The position numbers were made by a program, and so were the translations under genes. A stretch of DNA of 64,000 nucleotides from Pseudomonas cichorii (GTDB taxonomy: Bacteria > Pseudomonadota > Gammaproteobacteria > Pseudomonadales > Pseudomonadaceae). This document shows positions 40,670 to 50,060 of the stretch, piece after piece (position 1 is the first letter of the stretch; the number at the start of each line of letters is the position of its first letter). The DNA lies in NCBI RefSeq assembly GCF_003700275.1, contig NZ_RBRE01000089.1, forward strand, positions 19,582-83,581, written 5' to 3'. The notes below the pieces were generated by a model, which was given only the letters and a program-made list of their open reading frames with translations, was not told the origin of the DNA and did no database searches.

Positions 40670-41914
40670 ATGAACACAAGTACTAATCGCTACAGCAACT
40701 ACCAAAGCATGGTTCGCCTGGCTGAAGCGAACTGGAATGAGGCAGAGAATCTAAAACTGTCCAACCTTCAGGTGAGTGTGGAGCACACTAACTATCTCAA
40801 AGACCAATTCGGCAGATATTTTCATCATTTCTGCACAACTTCCTATCTCGGTCTTGATTATCATCCTGCTCTTCTAGAGGGAGCTGTTCAAGCTATCCAG
40901 AAGACAGGGACACTGCGTATCGCCAACTCAAGAAATCGCTGCAAACTGGCCTCTCTGGCAGAGTATGAATTTGAATTATCTGAACTGTTCAATACGAGCT
41001 GCCACGTCACATTGTCATGCAGCTCCGCCAGTTCCGGAATACTGCCTTTATTGGCATCAGGCGTTTTCACAAGTGGCCGGCCACCCGTAATGGTCTTCGA
41101 CAAGCATGCCCACTATTCGATGAACCATATTAAAGCGGCGTGTTCTGACGAAACCGAGGTTATGACGCTTAATCACAATGACATGGAACAACTCGAAACC
41201 CTGTGCAAATCTCACAAGCGGATCGCCTATATCGCCGATGGCGTGTATAGCATGGGTGGTGTTGCAGATATGGAAAGTCTCGTTTACCTGAAGCAAAAAT
41301 ATGGAATGTTTCTGTATCTCGACGACTCCCATGCCCTTACTGCTTTGGGAGCAAATGGGGTAGGGCATGCGAGGTCATATCTGCCAACTCTGGACGACAG
41401 CACCATTATTGTGGCTTCTCTCGGTAAAGCGTTTGGTGCAGGTGGAGGAGTCGCAATGCTTGGAAGTGAGCAACAGAAAAAACTGATTCACCGATACGGC
41501 GGCCCCAGCAACTGGTCTCAAAGTCTGAATACCGCGGCAATTGGCGCTGGCAGAGCCTCAATCACCTTGCATCGCACGGGCGAAATTGATGAGTTACAAA
41601 AACAGCTACAACGCAATATCCAACACTTCGACTCACTAATAACTACAGAGCACGCTGGTAGCCATTCACCTATTCGCCTCATATGCTGTACTGATGCCAA
41701 CGCTGCAAATCAGATCGCTGCCAAGCTTTCCAACAACGGCTTTTTCACTTCCGCCGTATTCTTCCCGGTCGTAGCACGAAACAAACCTGCCATAAGAATC
41801 ACTCTCAGAGCGGACATGTCGCCTGCCTTGATTAATGAGTTCTGCACATTTATCAATCATATTCTTTACGCTGATCGATTAGAACCTCACATCGTAAAAT
41901 CCACACTATACTGA
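40670..41914 (+). CDS. alpha-oxoamine synthase-like PLP enzyme
   Basis: A 414-residue fold-type I PLP enzyme of the BioF/KBL/CqsA group, which condenses an amino acid with an acyl-CoA and releases CO2. Visible landmarks are YLGLDYHPALLEGA near residue 60, DKHAH at 144-148 (His stacking on PLP), DGVYSMGG (Asp as in KBL), DDSH at 218-221 and the PLP lysine Lys253 in SLGKAFGAGGG. The usual GSRxxxGT..H substrate segment is replaced by NSRNRCKLASL, so its substrate differs from BioF or KBL. GC is low (79 of 180 bases over 40681-40860 by hand count). Next gene starts two bases later. Confidence 0.82.
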   Translation: MNTSTNRYSNYQSMVRLAEANWNEAENLKLSNLQVSVEHTNYLKDQFGRYFHHFCTTSYLGLDYHPALLEGAVQAIQKTGTLRIANSRNRCKLASLAEYEFELSELFNTSCHVTLSCSSASSGILPLLASGVFTSGRPPVMVFDKHAHYSMNHIKAACSDETEVMTLNHNDMEQLETLCKSHKRIAYIADGVYSMGGVADMESLVYLKQKYGMFLYLDDSHALTALGANGVGHARSYLPTLDDSTIIVASLGKAFGAGGGVAMLGSEQQKKLIHRYGGPSNWSQSLNTAAIGAGRASITLHRTGEIDELQKQLQRNIQHFDSLITTEHAGSHSPIRLICCTDANAANQIAAKLSNNGFFTSAVFFPVVARNKPAIRITLRADMSPALINEFCTFINHILYADRLEPHIVKSTLY

Positions 41915-41916
41915 CC

Positions 41917-43083
41917 ATGAAATTCGATAGCCTCATTGTTATTTCATGTCTAACCGTATTAACGGCGCAGTCAGGCATAACACTCTATCTTCCATCCCTG
42001 CCTTCAATTGCTGAATATTTTCATGCTGATGCCAGTTTTTCAGCAATGACGCTTTCGGCATTTCTGGTAGGTATGGGCTTGCCCATGTTGCTATGGGGCA
42101 AAGTGGCGGCACGGCTGGGCAGCAGGACAACAATGATGTGGGCGCTTGGGCTTTTTTCTGTCAGTAGTCTGGGCGTCGCACTATCGGTAGACACCATGAC
42201 CTTCATGCTCTTTCGTAGCCTGCAAGGAGCTGCTGCCGGTGGTATTTCGGTCATGGCCCGGGTGCTGCTACGCGATAGTCTAAGCGCTCAGCATTTGGCG
42301 AAAGCCTTGAGTTGGCTATCGATTTGCTTCGTTATATCGCTGGGTATGGCACAGTTTCTAGGAGCGCTTATACAGGTCGCACTGGGTTGGAGGTCGGTAT
42401 TTTTCACCAGTGCGGTCTTGGGGATTTTATTGATCCTTCCTGTGAGACGATATGCGCCATATACGACAATCAATACCTCTTCGTCTCTATCAAGCCTTCA
42501 CATATACGGCACACTGATTCGAGATACTCAATTCCTGAAACCCGTGCTGGCAGGCGGTTTGGGGTATGGCGTCATTATTCTTTTCAGTGCAGGTGCCCCC
42601 ACCATCTTTCAGATTCACTTTAACTGGACGGAAGTGGAATATGGATTGATAGGCTGGCCAATCAGCATCGCCTATATGTTGGGTGCCTTATCGGTCAAAT
42701 GGCTGATTTCAAAGCGCAGCCAGGATCAGAGTCTGGTGCTTGGGTTGAGATTTCTGGCTTTGGGCGCCCTGCTCATGGTCGCAGGAGAGCGCTTGTTTCC
42801 AACCACCGCCTCTGCGCTATGGTTGCCATACTGCCTACTGCTTACAGGCCAGGGGATTGTTTATCCACTTTGCCAGTCCCTTGCCAACCAGAACTCAACT
42901 TTCAGTGGCCCGTACGCAATGGCGCTGACCGGTTTTATGCATCAGGCAATGGCAGCTGGCTGTGGGCTGGTAGCAAGTATATTGCCACCAGGCCAACCCG
43001 CTCATCTGACCCTCGCCTGCATGGGGCTGGCAACCCTGGCACTGAGCATCTATCTCAGCACAGGGCACCGCCAGCCAGCATGA
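41917..43083 (+). CDS. MFS transporter, Bcr/CflA-like
   Basis: A 388-residue membrane protein with about 12 hydrophobic segments. The N-terminal half has LYLPSLPSIAEYF after helix 1, the loop GKVAARLGSRTTMMW between helices 2 and 3, and ARVLLRD, as in drug exporters of the Bcr/CflA class. It begins two bases after the synthase stop with no Shine-Dalgarno, which implies translational coupling. The likely role is export of the synthase product (inference). Its stop lies six bases from that of the convergent yjiA gene. Confidence 0.82.
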   Translation: MKFDSLIVISCLTVLTAQSGITLYLPSLPSIAEYFHADASFSAMTLSAFLVGMGLPMLLWGKVAARLGSRTTMMWALGLFSVSSLGVALSVDTMTFMLFRSLQGAAAGGISVMARVLLRDSLSAQHLAKALSWLSICFVISLGMAQFLGALIQVALGWRSVFFTSAVLGILLILPVRRYAPYTTINTSSSLSSLHIYGTLIRDTQFLKPVLAGGLGYGVIILFSAGAPTIFQIHFNWTEVEYGLIGWPISIAYMLGALSVKWLISKRSQDQSLVLGLRFLALGALLMVAGERLFPTTASALWLPYCLLLTGQGIVYPLCQSLANQNSTFSGPYAMALTGFMHQAMAAGCGLVASILPPGQPAHLTLACMGLATLALSIYLSTGHRQPA

Positions 43084-43089
43084 TTCAAG

Positions 43090-44067
43090 CTACTCGGAAA
43101 CCCGCGCAAACCCTGCCCGAATCTTCTCCTCAGGCAGTTCATCGGCAATGAACACGATCACGCTTTCGCGCTTTTCGTCTTCTGCCCATTCGCTATCCCA
43201 GTCGAAGCCGTAGAGTTTCAGAACGCCCTGAAACACCATTCGCCGTGGTTCGCCTGCGATATTGAGCACGCCCTTGTAGCGCAGCAATTGCTTGCCGTGG
43301 TCTTCGAGCAGCTCGTTCATGAACTCGCTGAGTTTGTCGATATCCAGCGGTTTTTCGCTGCGCAATACCAGGCTGGAGATGCGGTCTCCGGAGTTTCCGG
43401 TCGGAGCCAGCGGGCGCAGGGTCATTCCGCCGCCGAGGTCGGCATTGAGGTTGAAGCCTCTTACATCCAGCAATTCGGCCAGGTCGATCTTGCCGTGTTC
43501 GACGATACGAATCGGCGCACGCCGGTTGATCCGGGTCAGGCGGGCGGAAAGCGCCTGGAAGGCCTCTTCATCCACCAGATCGCGCTTGCTCACCAGCAGG
43601 CGGTCGGCAAAACCGATTTGTGCCTGGGCAATGGTCTGGGTCAGGTGAGTGTCGACGTGGGCGGCATCCACCAGCGTGATGATGCCATCGAGGATGTAAC
43701 GCTCGCGCAGTTCTTCGTCGATGAAAAAGGTTTGCGCCACAGGTGCCGGATCGGCCAGTCCGGTGCACTCGATGACCAGCCGATCAAAGGCGATTTCGCC
43801 GCTGTCGAGGCGCTCCAGCAGCAGATACAGCGCCTTGGTCAGGTCGGTGTGGATGGTGCAGCAGACACAACCGTTGGACAGGGTCATGACTTGCACGGGC
43901 TCGGCGCCAAGCAGTTGGCTGTCGATGCCGGCATCACTGAATTCGTTTTCGATTACCGCGATTTTCAGGCCATGTTCGGCCTTGAGCAAATGGCGCAGCA
44001 GAGTGGTCTTGCCTGCTCCCAGAAAGCCGGTCAGTACGGTTACAGGGATGGGTTGCGAAACAGTCAT
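43090..44067 (-). CDS. yjiA: COG0523 (CobW/YjiA) GTPase
   Basis: A 325-residue P-loop GTPase with Walker A GFLGAGKTT (residues 14-22), the metal motif CVCC (67-70) and a C-terminal CobW domain (about 220-315). COG0523 proteins act as metal chaperones or insertases. YjiA of E. coli binds zinc and is encoded next to yjiX and btsT, as here. A hairpin separates it from yjiX. Confidence 0.9.
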   Translation of the reverse strand: MTVSQPIPVTVLTGFLGAGKTTLLRHLLKAEHGLKIAVIENEFSDAGIDSQLLGAEPVQVMTLSNGCVCCTIHTDLTKALYLLLERLDSGEIAFDRLVIECTGLADPAPVAQTFFIDEELRERYILDGIITLVDAAHVDTHLTQTIAQAQIGFADRLLVSKRDLVDEEAFQALSARLTRINRRAPIRIVEHGKIDLAELLDVRGFNLNADLGGGMTLRPLAPTGNSGDRISSLVLRSEKPLDIDKLSEFMNELLEDHGKQLLRYKGVLNIAGEPRRMVFQGVLKLYGFDWDSEWAEDEKRESVIVFIADELPEEKIRAGFARVSE

Positions 44068-44156
44068 GCGTACTCCGGTAGTTCAATGTGTCGATACGGC
44101 GCATTCCCGGATCAATCCGGTCCGCACGTCTGCACTGATAGCCTGTAAAACGACAA

Positions 44157-44180
44157 CGCCACAGGTATTGGCCTGTGGCG
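44157..44180. terminator. hairpin between yjiX and yjiA
   Basis: A nine-base perfect stem CGCCACAGG/CCTGTGGCG with loop TATTGG, without a T run. It could reduce read-through into yjiA or stabilise the upstream mRNA. Confidence 0.5.
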
Positions 44181-44212
44181 CGTCGGATCAAACAATAACG
44201 CAGATCAGAGGA

Positions 44213-44410
44213 TCAGCAACACTTCGGACCACCCTTGCCGCCGTAGCGAGCTTCCTGGCGCTCCCGAAAGAACTCCTCGTAGCTCATCATCGGCTTGTCC
44301 GGGTGTTTGGTCTGCATGTGCTCGACATAAGTGTCGTAGTCGGGCATGCCCACCATCAGGCGCGCAGCCTGACCGAGGTATTTCCCGAGGCGACTCAGGT
44401 CATTGAACAT
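44213..44410 (-). CDS. yjiX: YjiX/YbdD-family small protein
   Basis: A 65-residue protein ([24 protein letters not shown]) always found beside CstA/BtsT transporters. It is thought to be an accessory of the transporter and is needed for its activity in some bacteria. The C-terminus ends in GGPKCC. It lies 27 bases after cstA. Confidence 0.93.
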   Translation of the reverse strand: MFNDLSRLGKYLGQAARLMVGMPDYDTYVEHMQTKHPDKPMMSYEEFFRERQEARYGGKGGPKCC

Positions 44411-44437
44411 GGGCAGATCCTCTCTTGATAGCCGTCA

Positions 44438-46513
44438 TCACACCTGTGATCCCGGAGGCATGGCCTGGTAAGGCATTTCCTTGTCGCTGCGCTCTTTCTT
44501 GCTCCACGCCGCACGGCCTACTTTCAGCGCGTAGAACAGGATGCTGGAGACGACGAACAGGAACAGGATAGTCAGACCGGCGTTGGTGTAAGCGTTGAAG
44601 ATCACGTGCTGCATCTGGTCCATGTTCTTGGCCGGAGCCAGGATCTGGCCAGCATCCGCTGCGGCGCTGTACTTCTTGGCCAGGGCCAGGAAGCCAACGG
44701 CCGGGTTGGCGTCGAACAGCTTGATCAGGCTTGCGGTCACGGTGCAGATCAGCAACCAGGTGGCTGGCAGCATGGTCACCCAGACGTAGCGCTGACGCTT
44801 CATCTTGATCAGCACGACACTGGCAAGCATCAGGGCGATACCGGCCAGCATCTGGTTGGAGATGCCGAACAGCGGCCACAGGGTGTTGATGCCACCCAGC
44901 GGGTCGATCACGCCTTGATACAGCAGGTAACCCCACAACGCTACGCAACCACCGGTACCGATGGCGTTGGCTACCCAGGACTCGGTGCGCTTGAGGGCTG
45001 GGACGAAGCTGCCCAGCAGGTCTTGCAGCATGAAGCGACCGGCACGGGTACCAGCGTCAACTGCGGTCAGGATGAACAGGGCTTCAAACAGGATTGCGAA
45101 GTGGTACCAGAACGCCATGGTGTTTTCGCCCGGCAGAACCTGGTGCAGGATCTGCGCGATACCGACGGCCAGGGTCGGAGCACCACCGGCGCGCGCCAGA
45201 ATGGTGTTCTCGCCAATGTCGTGAGCCACGGCAGTCAGTTGCTCGGGGGTAATGGTAAAGCCCCAGTTGCTGACAGTTTGCGCCACAGTCACCACATCAC
45301 TGCCCACTATGGCAGCCGGGCTGTTCATCGCGAAGTACACACCCGGCTCGATCACCGAAGCGGCAACCATGGCCATGATGGCGACGAAGGACTCCATCAA
45401 CATGCCGCCGTAGCCGATGTAACGGGCGTTCTTTTCGTTATCCAGCAGCTTGGGCGTGGTGCCCGAGGAAATCAGGGCGTGGAAGCCCGATACCGCACCA
45501 CACGCAATGGTGATGAACAGGAACGGGAACAGCGCGCCTTTCCAGACCGGACCGGTACCGTCGGTGAACTGGGTCAGGGCCGGCATTTTCAGCTCGGGCG
45601 CCAGAATCAGGATGCCGATCGCCAGCGCGACGATGGTGCCGATCTTCAGGAAGGTCGAGAGGTAGTCACGCGGCGCGAGCAGCAGCCAGACCGGCAGCAT
45701 GGCCGCGACGAAACCGTAGCCCACCAGCATCCAGGTGATTTGCACACCGGTGAAGGTAAACATCGGGCCCCAGACCGGATCGGCAGCCACCGCGCCACCG
45801 ACCCAGATCGAAAGCAGCAGCAGAACCACGCCGATGATGGAGATTTCACCGATGCGACCCGGACGGATGTAGCGCATGTAAACGCCCATGAACATCGCGA
45901 TCGGGATAGTCGCCATGACCGTGAACATGCCCCACGGGCTTTCAGCCAGGGCCTTGACCACGATCAGTGCCAGCACCGCAAGGATGATGATCATGATCAG
46001 GAAGCAGCCGAACAAGGCAATGGTGCCGGGAATACGGCCCATTTCCTCACGGACGATGTCGCCCAGGGAGCGACCGTTGCGGCGCGTGGACAGGAACAGG
46101 ATCATGAAATCCTGTACCGCACCGGCCAGAACCACACCGGCAATCAGCCAGAGCGTACCGGGCAGGTAACCCATCTGCGCGGCCAGGACCGGGCCGACCA
46201 GCGGGCCTGCACCGGCGATGGCGGCGAAGTGGTGACCGAAGAGAATGTGTTTGTTGGTCGGCACATAGTCCAGACCATCGTTGTTGACCACCGCCGGAGT
46301 TGCACGCAGCGGGTCAAGTTGCATCACATGGTTGGCGATGAAGAGACTGTAGTAACGATAAGCAACCAGATAAATAGCTACAGCAGCGACCACGATCCAC
46401 AAGGCATTGATTGCCTCGCCACGACGCAGTGCAACCACCCCCAGGGCACAGGCCCCAATAATTGCGAGAAGCAGCCAGGGCACATGGCGCATAAGGCTAT
46501 TATTATTTTTCAT
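44438..46513 (-). CDS. cstA: CstA/BtsT-family pyruvate and peptide transporter
   Basis: A 691-residue inner-membrane protein with about 18 hydrophobic segments. The conserved CstA N-terminal region (FGHHFAAIAGAGPLVGPVLA) is present. Family members import pyruvate with protons (BtsT, CstA in E. coli) and were first named for carbon starvation. The ATG at 46513 is chosen because it gives MKNNNSLMRHVPW and normal length; the open frame extends 47 codons upstream. The three-gene set with yjiX and yjiA resembles the E. coli btsT operon more than cstA alone. Confidence 0.93.
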   Translation of the reverse strand: MKNNNSLMRHVPWLLLAIIGACALGVVALRRGEAINALWIVVAAVAIYLVAYRYYSLFIANHVMQLDPLRATPAVVNNDGLDYVPTNKHILFGHHFAAIAGAGPLVGPVLAAQMGYLPGTLWLIAGVVLAGAVQDFMILFLSTRRNGRSLGDIVREEMGRIPGTIALFGCFLIMIIILAVLALIVVKALAESPWGMFTVMATIPIAMFMGVYMRYIRPGRIGEISIIGVVLLLLSIWVGGAVAADPVWGPMFTFTGVQITWMLVGYGFVAAMLPVWLLLAPRDYLSTFLKIGTIVALAIGILILAPELKMPALTQFTDGTGPVWKGALFPFLFITIACGAVSGFHALISSGTTPKLLDNEKNARYIGYGGMLMESFVAIMAMVAASVIEPGVYFAMNSPAAIVGSDVVTVAQTVSNWGFTITPEQLTAVAHDIGENTILARAGGAPTLAVGIAQILHQVLPGENTMAFWYHFAILFEALFILTAVDAGTRAGRFMLQDLLGSFVPALKRTESWVANAIGTGGCVALWGYLLYQGVIDPLGGINTLWPLFGISNQMLAGIALMLASVVLIKMKRQRYVWVTMLPATWLLICTVTASLIKLFDANPAVGFLALAKKYSAAADAGQILAPAKNMDQMQHVIFNAYTNAGLTILFLFVVSSILFYALKVGRAAWSKKERSDKEMPYQAMPPGSQV

Positions 46514-46777
46514 TTTTTTATTCCAGCAGAGTTGACTAGAAGGCAAGCAATGCGAGTTTAGACCTGTCAGAGCGAAAGGCCACCCCCAACCATGGTCTAG
46601 AACGGCATTTGAGTAACCAAAAAAGAAATACCCGCAATTGGCTTCAACAAGCAATAAAAATCGCCTGCAGAACTGTTCGCCAACCGCGTTCAGGTCTATC
46701 GTGCGTAAACAAGGGTGCCATTCCCCATGGCCTGTCCGCTGCCCCCACAGTCAGCCGATACCAAGAGAGCTCATTCG

Positions 46778-47146
46778 ATGACCGACTCACCCGCAGATCG
46801 CCGTCGTTTCAAGCGCATAGCCTTCGATGCCAGGACCGACCTCAGCCAGGGTAACAACAACTGGAAAGTGCAGTTGCTCGACCTCTCACTGAAAGGACTG
46901 CTCATCGAACGCCCGGAACCCTGGACCGGCGATCCGGACGAACACTTTCTGGTCGACATCCATCTCAGCGACGACGCTTACGTGAAAATGGATGTGAAGC
47001 TCACTCACGACGACAGCCATCACCTGGGCTTTGTCTGTCTGCACATCGGACTGGAATCGATCAGCCATTTGAAGCGACTGATCGAGTTGAACCTGGGCGA
47101 TCCGGCCGAACTGGATCGCGAGCTGGGAGCGTTGATCGAGGTCTGA
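46778..47146 (+). CDS. mapZ: MapZ-like single-domain PilZ protein
   Basis: A 122-residue PilZ protein. The c-di-GMP-binding motif RRRFKR near residue 8 and the DLSLKG motif about 30 residues later are both intact. PA4608 of P. aeruginosa (MapZ) has the same place before radA; with c-di-GMP it inhibits the chemotaxis methyltransferase CheR1. The start at ATG 46778 is preferred to an earlier one at 46715, which lacks the family N-terminus. Divergent from cstA. Confidence 0.85.
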   Translation: MTDSPADRRRFKRIAFDARTDLSQGNNNWKVQLLDLSLKGLLIERPEPWTGDPDEHFLVDIHLSDDAYVKMDVKLTHDDSHHLGFVCLHIGLESISHLKRLIELNLGDPAELDRELGALIEV

Positions 47147-47177
47147 ACACCTATACAGACTTTGTGCAGTCTGATGG

Positions 47178-47220
47178 TGGGAGCGGATTTATCCGACAGT
47201 TCGCGAATGAATTCGCTCCC
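47178..47220. repeat. REP-like inverted repeat (mapZ/radA)
   Basis: GGGAGCGGATTTATCCG followed closely by TTCGCGAATGAATTCGCTCC. Lies between the convergent mapZ and radA genes. Confidence 0.72.
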
Positions 47221-47243
47221 GCACAGAAAACGTCATTCGGGCC

Positions 47244-48611
47244 TTACTCGAACAACGCATCCAGCGCCTGTTCCAGGCGAGTGACGGCAATGATCTGCAA
47301 GCCGGCGGGCGCTTCCTTGGGCGCATTGCCTTTCGGTACGATCGCTCGCTTGAAGCCATGCTTGGCCGCCTCTTTCAAACGCTCCTGCCCGCTGGGCACC
47401 GGCCTGACTTCACCGGACAGCCCGACTTCGCCGAACACCAGCAAATCATGAGGCAATGGCCGGTTACGCAGGCTGGACATGACCGCTGCCATCAACGCCA
47501 GGTCTGATGCGGTTTCCAGCACTTTCACCCCGCCCACCACATTGAGAAACACATCCTGGTCGTGGGTCGGAATGCCGCCATGGCGATGCAGCACCGCCAA
47601 CAGCATGGCCAGCCGGTTCTGATCAAGGCCCAGAGTTACCCGCCGCGGGTTGGACATGTGGCTGTCATCGACCAGCGCCTGAACCTCGACCAGCATCGGG
47701 CGCGTACCTTCCCAGGTCGCCATGACCACACTGCCGGGTACTTCTTCCTGGGCACGGGTCAGGAAAATCGCCGACGGGTTGGAGACTTCCTTGAGGCCCT
47801 TGTCGGTCATCCCGAACACGCCCAGTTCGTTGACGGCGCCGAAACGGTTCTTCACCGCCCGCAGCAGGCGCAGGCGGCCATCGGACTCGCCCTCGAAATA
47901 CAGCACGGTATCGACCATGTGTTCCAGAACCCGCGGCCCGGCCAGCGCGCCTTCCTTGGTGACATGGCCGACCAGGAAAATCGCCGTGCCGCTCTGCTTG
48001 GCGTAACGCACCAGCAATGCAGCACTTTCACGCACTTGCGCCACGCCGCCCGGCGCGGACTGCAGTTGTTCGGTGAAGATCGTCTGGATGGAGTCGATCA
48101 CCATGACCTTCGGTTGCTCGACACGCGCAGTGGCGATGATCGTCTCGATGCAGGTTTCGGTCATCACCCGCAGTTTGTCCTGCGGCAGGCCAAGGCGCCG
48201 GGCGCGCATGGCCACCTGTTGCTGGGACTCCTCGCCCGTCACGTACAGGGCCGGCATGCGTTCGGCGATGTTGCACAGGGTTTGCAGCAGAATCGTCGAC
48301 TTGCCGATCCCCGGATCGCCACCGATCAATACGACAGAGCCATCCACCAGACCGCCACCCAGCACGCGGTCCAGTTCGTTGGACTTGGTGGAGAATCGCG
48401 GGATCTCCTCGACGCTGACTTCGGCCAGGGTCTTGATCTGTGCCTGTGAACCGGTCCAGCCGGTGCGACCGCTGGGTGCCGCGGCCGCGCCGCTTTCCAG
48501 CATGGTTTCCACCAGCGTGTTCCAGGCACCACAATCACTGCACTGGCCTGCCCATTTTGGAAAAGTCGCGCCGCACTCCGTGCAGCCGTACAAGCGTTTG
48601 GCCTTTGCCAT
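47244..48611 (-). CDS. radA: RadA (Sms), DNA repair helicase
   Basis: A 455-residue protein: N-terminal C4 zinc finger (Cys10, Cys13, Cys24, Cys27), RecA-like ATPase with Walker A GGDPGIGKST and the RadA-specific KNRFG motif (AVKNRFGAVNELG), and a C-terminal Lon-protease-like domain without the catalytic dyad. It drives branch migration in recombination and is needed for repair of stalled forks. Confidence 0.96.
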   Translation of the reverse strand: MAKAKRLYGCTECGATFPKWAGQCSDCGAWNTLVETMLESGAAAAPSGRTGWTGSQAQIKTLAEVSVEEIPRFSTKSNELDRVLGGGLVDGSVVLIGGDPGIGKSTILLQTLCNIAERMPALYVTGEESQQQVAMRARRLGLPQDKLRVMTETCIETIIATARVEQPKVMVIDSIQTIFTEQLQSAPGGVAQVRESAALLVRYAKQSGTAIFLVGHVTKEGALAGPRVLEHMVDTVLYFEGESDGRLRLLRAVKNRFGAVNELGVFGMTDKGLKEVSNPSAIFLTRAQEEVPGSVVMATWEGTRPMLVEVQALVDDSHMSNPRRVTLGLDQNRLAMLLAVLHRHGGIPTHDQDVFLNVVGGVKVLETASDLALMAAVMSSLRNRPLPHDLLVFGEVGLSGEVRPVPSGQERLKEAAKHGFKRAIVPKGNAPKEAPAGLQIIAVTRLEQALDALFE

Positions 48612-48785
48612 GGCAACCCCAGTCGCAAAAACACCATGATAACGCAGCGCGCCGGAACCCGGTTTTACCGATCCGGATAAAACTTACCGCCAGAACCCCG
48701 GTCGATTGCACGTGTACGAAGCAGGATAAGCAGGGCTGCATTACACTGAATCCGATCACCTCCCATCTGTAACAAGGAATTACCC

Positions 48786-49232
48786 ATGAGCGTATTAAGC
48801 GAATTCAAGGCCTTCGCCGTCAAAGGTAACGTGGTCGACATGGCCGTGGGTATCATCATTGGTGCAGCCTTCGGCAAGATCGTTTCGTCATTCGTCGGCG
48901 ACGTGATCATGCCGCCACTGGGTCTGCTGATCGGTGGCGTGGACTTCAGCGACCTGGCCATTACCCTGAGAGCAGCCGAGGGCACGACCCCTGCCGTGTT
49001 GCTGGCCTATGGCAAGTTCATCCAGACCGTCCTCGACTTCGTCATCGTCGCCTTCGCCATCTTCATGGGCGTCAAGGCCATCAACCGCCTCAAGCGCGAA
49101 GAAGCCAAGGCCCCGACTCTGCCGCCTACGCCGTCCAAGGAAGAAGTCCTGCTGGGCGAGATTCGTGACCTGCTGAAAGAGCAGAACAGGCCGACAGCGC
49201 CTGTGACCGTGGACCCTAACCGTCCGCTCTGA
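48786..49232 (+). CDS. mscL: MscL, large-conductance mechanosensitive channel
   Basis: A 148-residue channel with two transmembrane helices. The pore helix begins [20 protein letters not shown] and a charged C-terminal helix follows LKREEAK. It opens under membrane tension to release solutes. It is divergent from radA with 174 bases between them and has AAGGAA before its ATG. Confidence 0.97.
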   Translation: MSVLSEFKAFAVKGNVVDMAVGIIIGAAFGKIVSSFVGDVIMPPLGLLIGGVDFSDLAITLRAAEGTTPAVLLAYGKFIQTVLDFVIVAFAIFMGVKAINRLKREEAKAPTLPPTPSKEEVLLGEIRDLLKEQNRPTAPVTVDPNRPL

Positions 49233-49253
49233 TCTCTACATCGGCGAAAAACG

Positions 49254-49281
49254 TTTTCGCGACTGAAGTCGCTCCTGCAGG
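49254..49281. repeat. REP-like half unit after mscL
   Basis: TTTTCGCGACTGAAGTCGCT followed by CCTGCAGG. A diverged single unit of the repeat, between convergent mscL and fpr. Confidence 0.55.
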
Positions 49282-49283
49282 CG

Positions 49284-50060
49284 CTACCAGTAGTTTTCCA
49301 CCACAACCTGCCCCGGCCTGCGGGTCAGGTTGAGCTGCATGTCCCGCTGCTTGAGCACGGCCCGGGTGTCGTCGATCATCTGCGGGTTGCCGCAGATCAT
49401 CACCCGCGAATGCTCGGGCGTCAGCGCAACTCCAGCCGCACGCTCCAGCTCGCCGTTTTCGATCAGATGAGTGATGCGCCCCTGCAAGGCGCCGGGATGT
49501 TGTTCACGGGTTACCGTAGGCAGGAACAGGAATCTGTCGGCGTACTCGGCCAGGTAATCGCGCTGCATCAACCCGGCGATCAGCTGTTGATAAGCCAGTT
49601 CTCTGGACTCGCGTGCACTGTAGACAAGGATGATGCGCTCGAACTTGTCCCAGATCTCGAAGTCCTGAAGGATCGACAGGAAAGGCGCCACGCCCGTGCC
49701 TGTGGATAAAAGCCACAGGTCGCGCCCATCGGTAAACCGGTCCGGTGTCAGGTAGCCGGTAGCAAGCTTCTCGACCAGCAATGTGTCGCCTTCGCGCAGA
49801 CGGCTCAGCTCGCTGGTGAACTCGCCGCCCGGCACCACGATGGAGAAGAACTCCAGAAACTCGTCATGAGGCGCCGACACCATCGAATAGGGACGCCATA
49901 CCGTGCTGCCGTCATCCTTGGTCACGCCAAGGCGCACGAATTGTCCGGCACGAAAGCGGAAGCCGGGATCGCGTGTGGTACGCAGGGTAAACAGATTTTC
50001 GGTCAACGGCATCACACGCTGTAGTGTTTGCCGGGTGAACTTGTCTTCGCTGGCGGTCAT
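49284..50060 (-). CDS. fpr: Fpr, ferredoxin/flavodoxin-NADP+ reductase
   Basis: A 258-residue FAD enzyme with the FAD motif RPYSMVSAP, the NADP-binding GTGVAPFLS and the C-terminal VVVENYW. It moves electrons between NADPH and ferredoxin or flavodoxin for Fe-S and oxidative-stress functions. Pseudomonads have two such enzymes, and the one next to mscL is the FprB-type (recalled, not proven). The ATG at 50060 is used; the open frame extends 46 codons. Confidence 0.93.
   Translation of the reverse strand: MTASEDKFTRQTLQRVMPLTENLFTLRTTRDPGFRFRAGQFVRLGVTKDDGSTVWRPYSMVSAPHDEFLEFFSIVVPGGEFTSELSRLREGDTLLVEKLATGYLTPDRFTDGRDLWLLSTGTGVAPFLSILQDFEIWDKFERIILVYSARESRELAYQQLIAGLMQRDYLAEYADRFLFLPTVTREQHPGALQGRITHLIENGELERAAGVALTPEHSRVMICGNPQMIDDTRAVLKQRDMQLNLTRRPGQVVVENYW

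Noticed and set aside
44606-46561. 651-codon plus-strand open frame
   Set aside because: Antisense to cstA with low-complexity Gln/His/Arg content, typical of a shadow.
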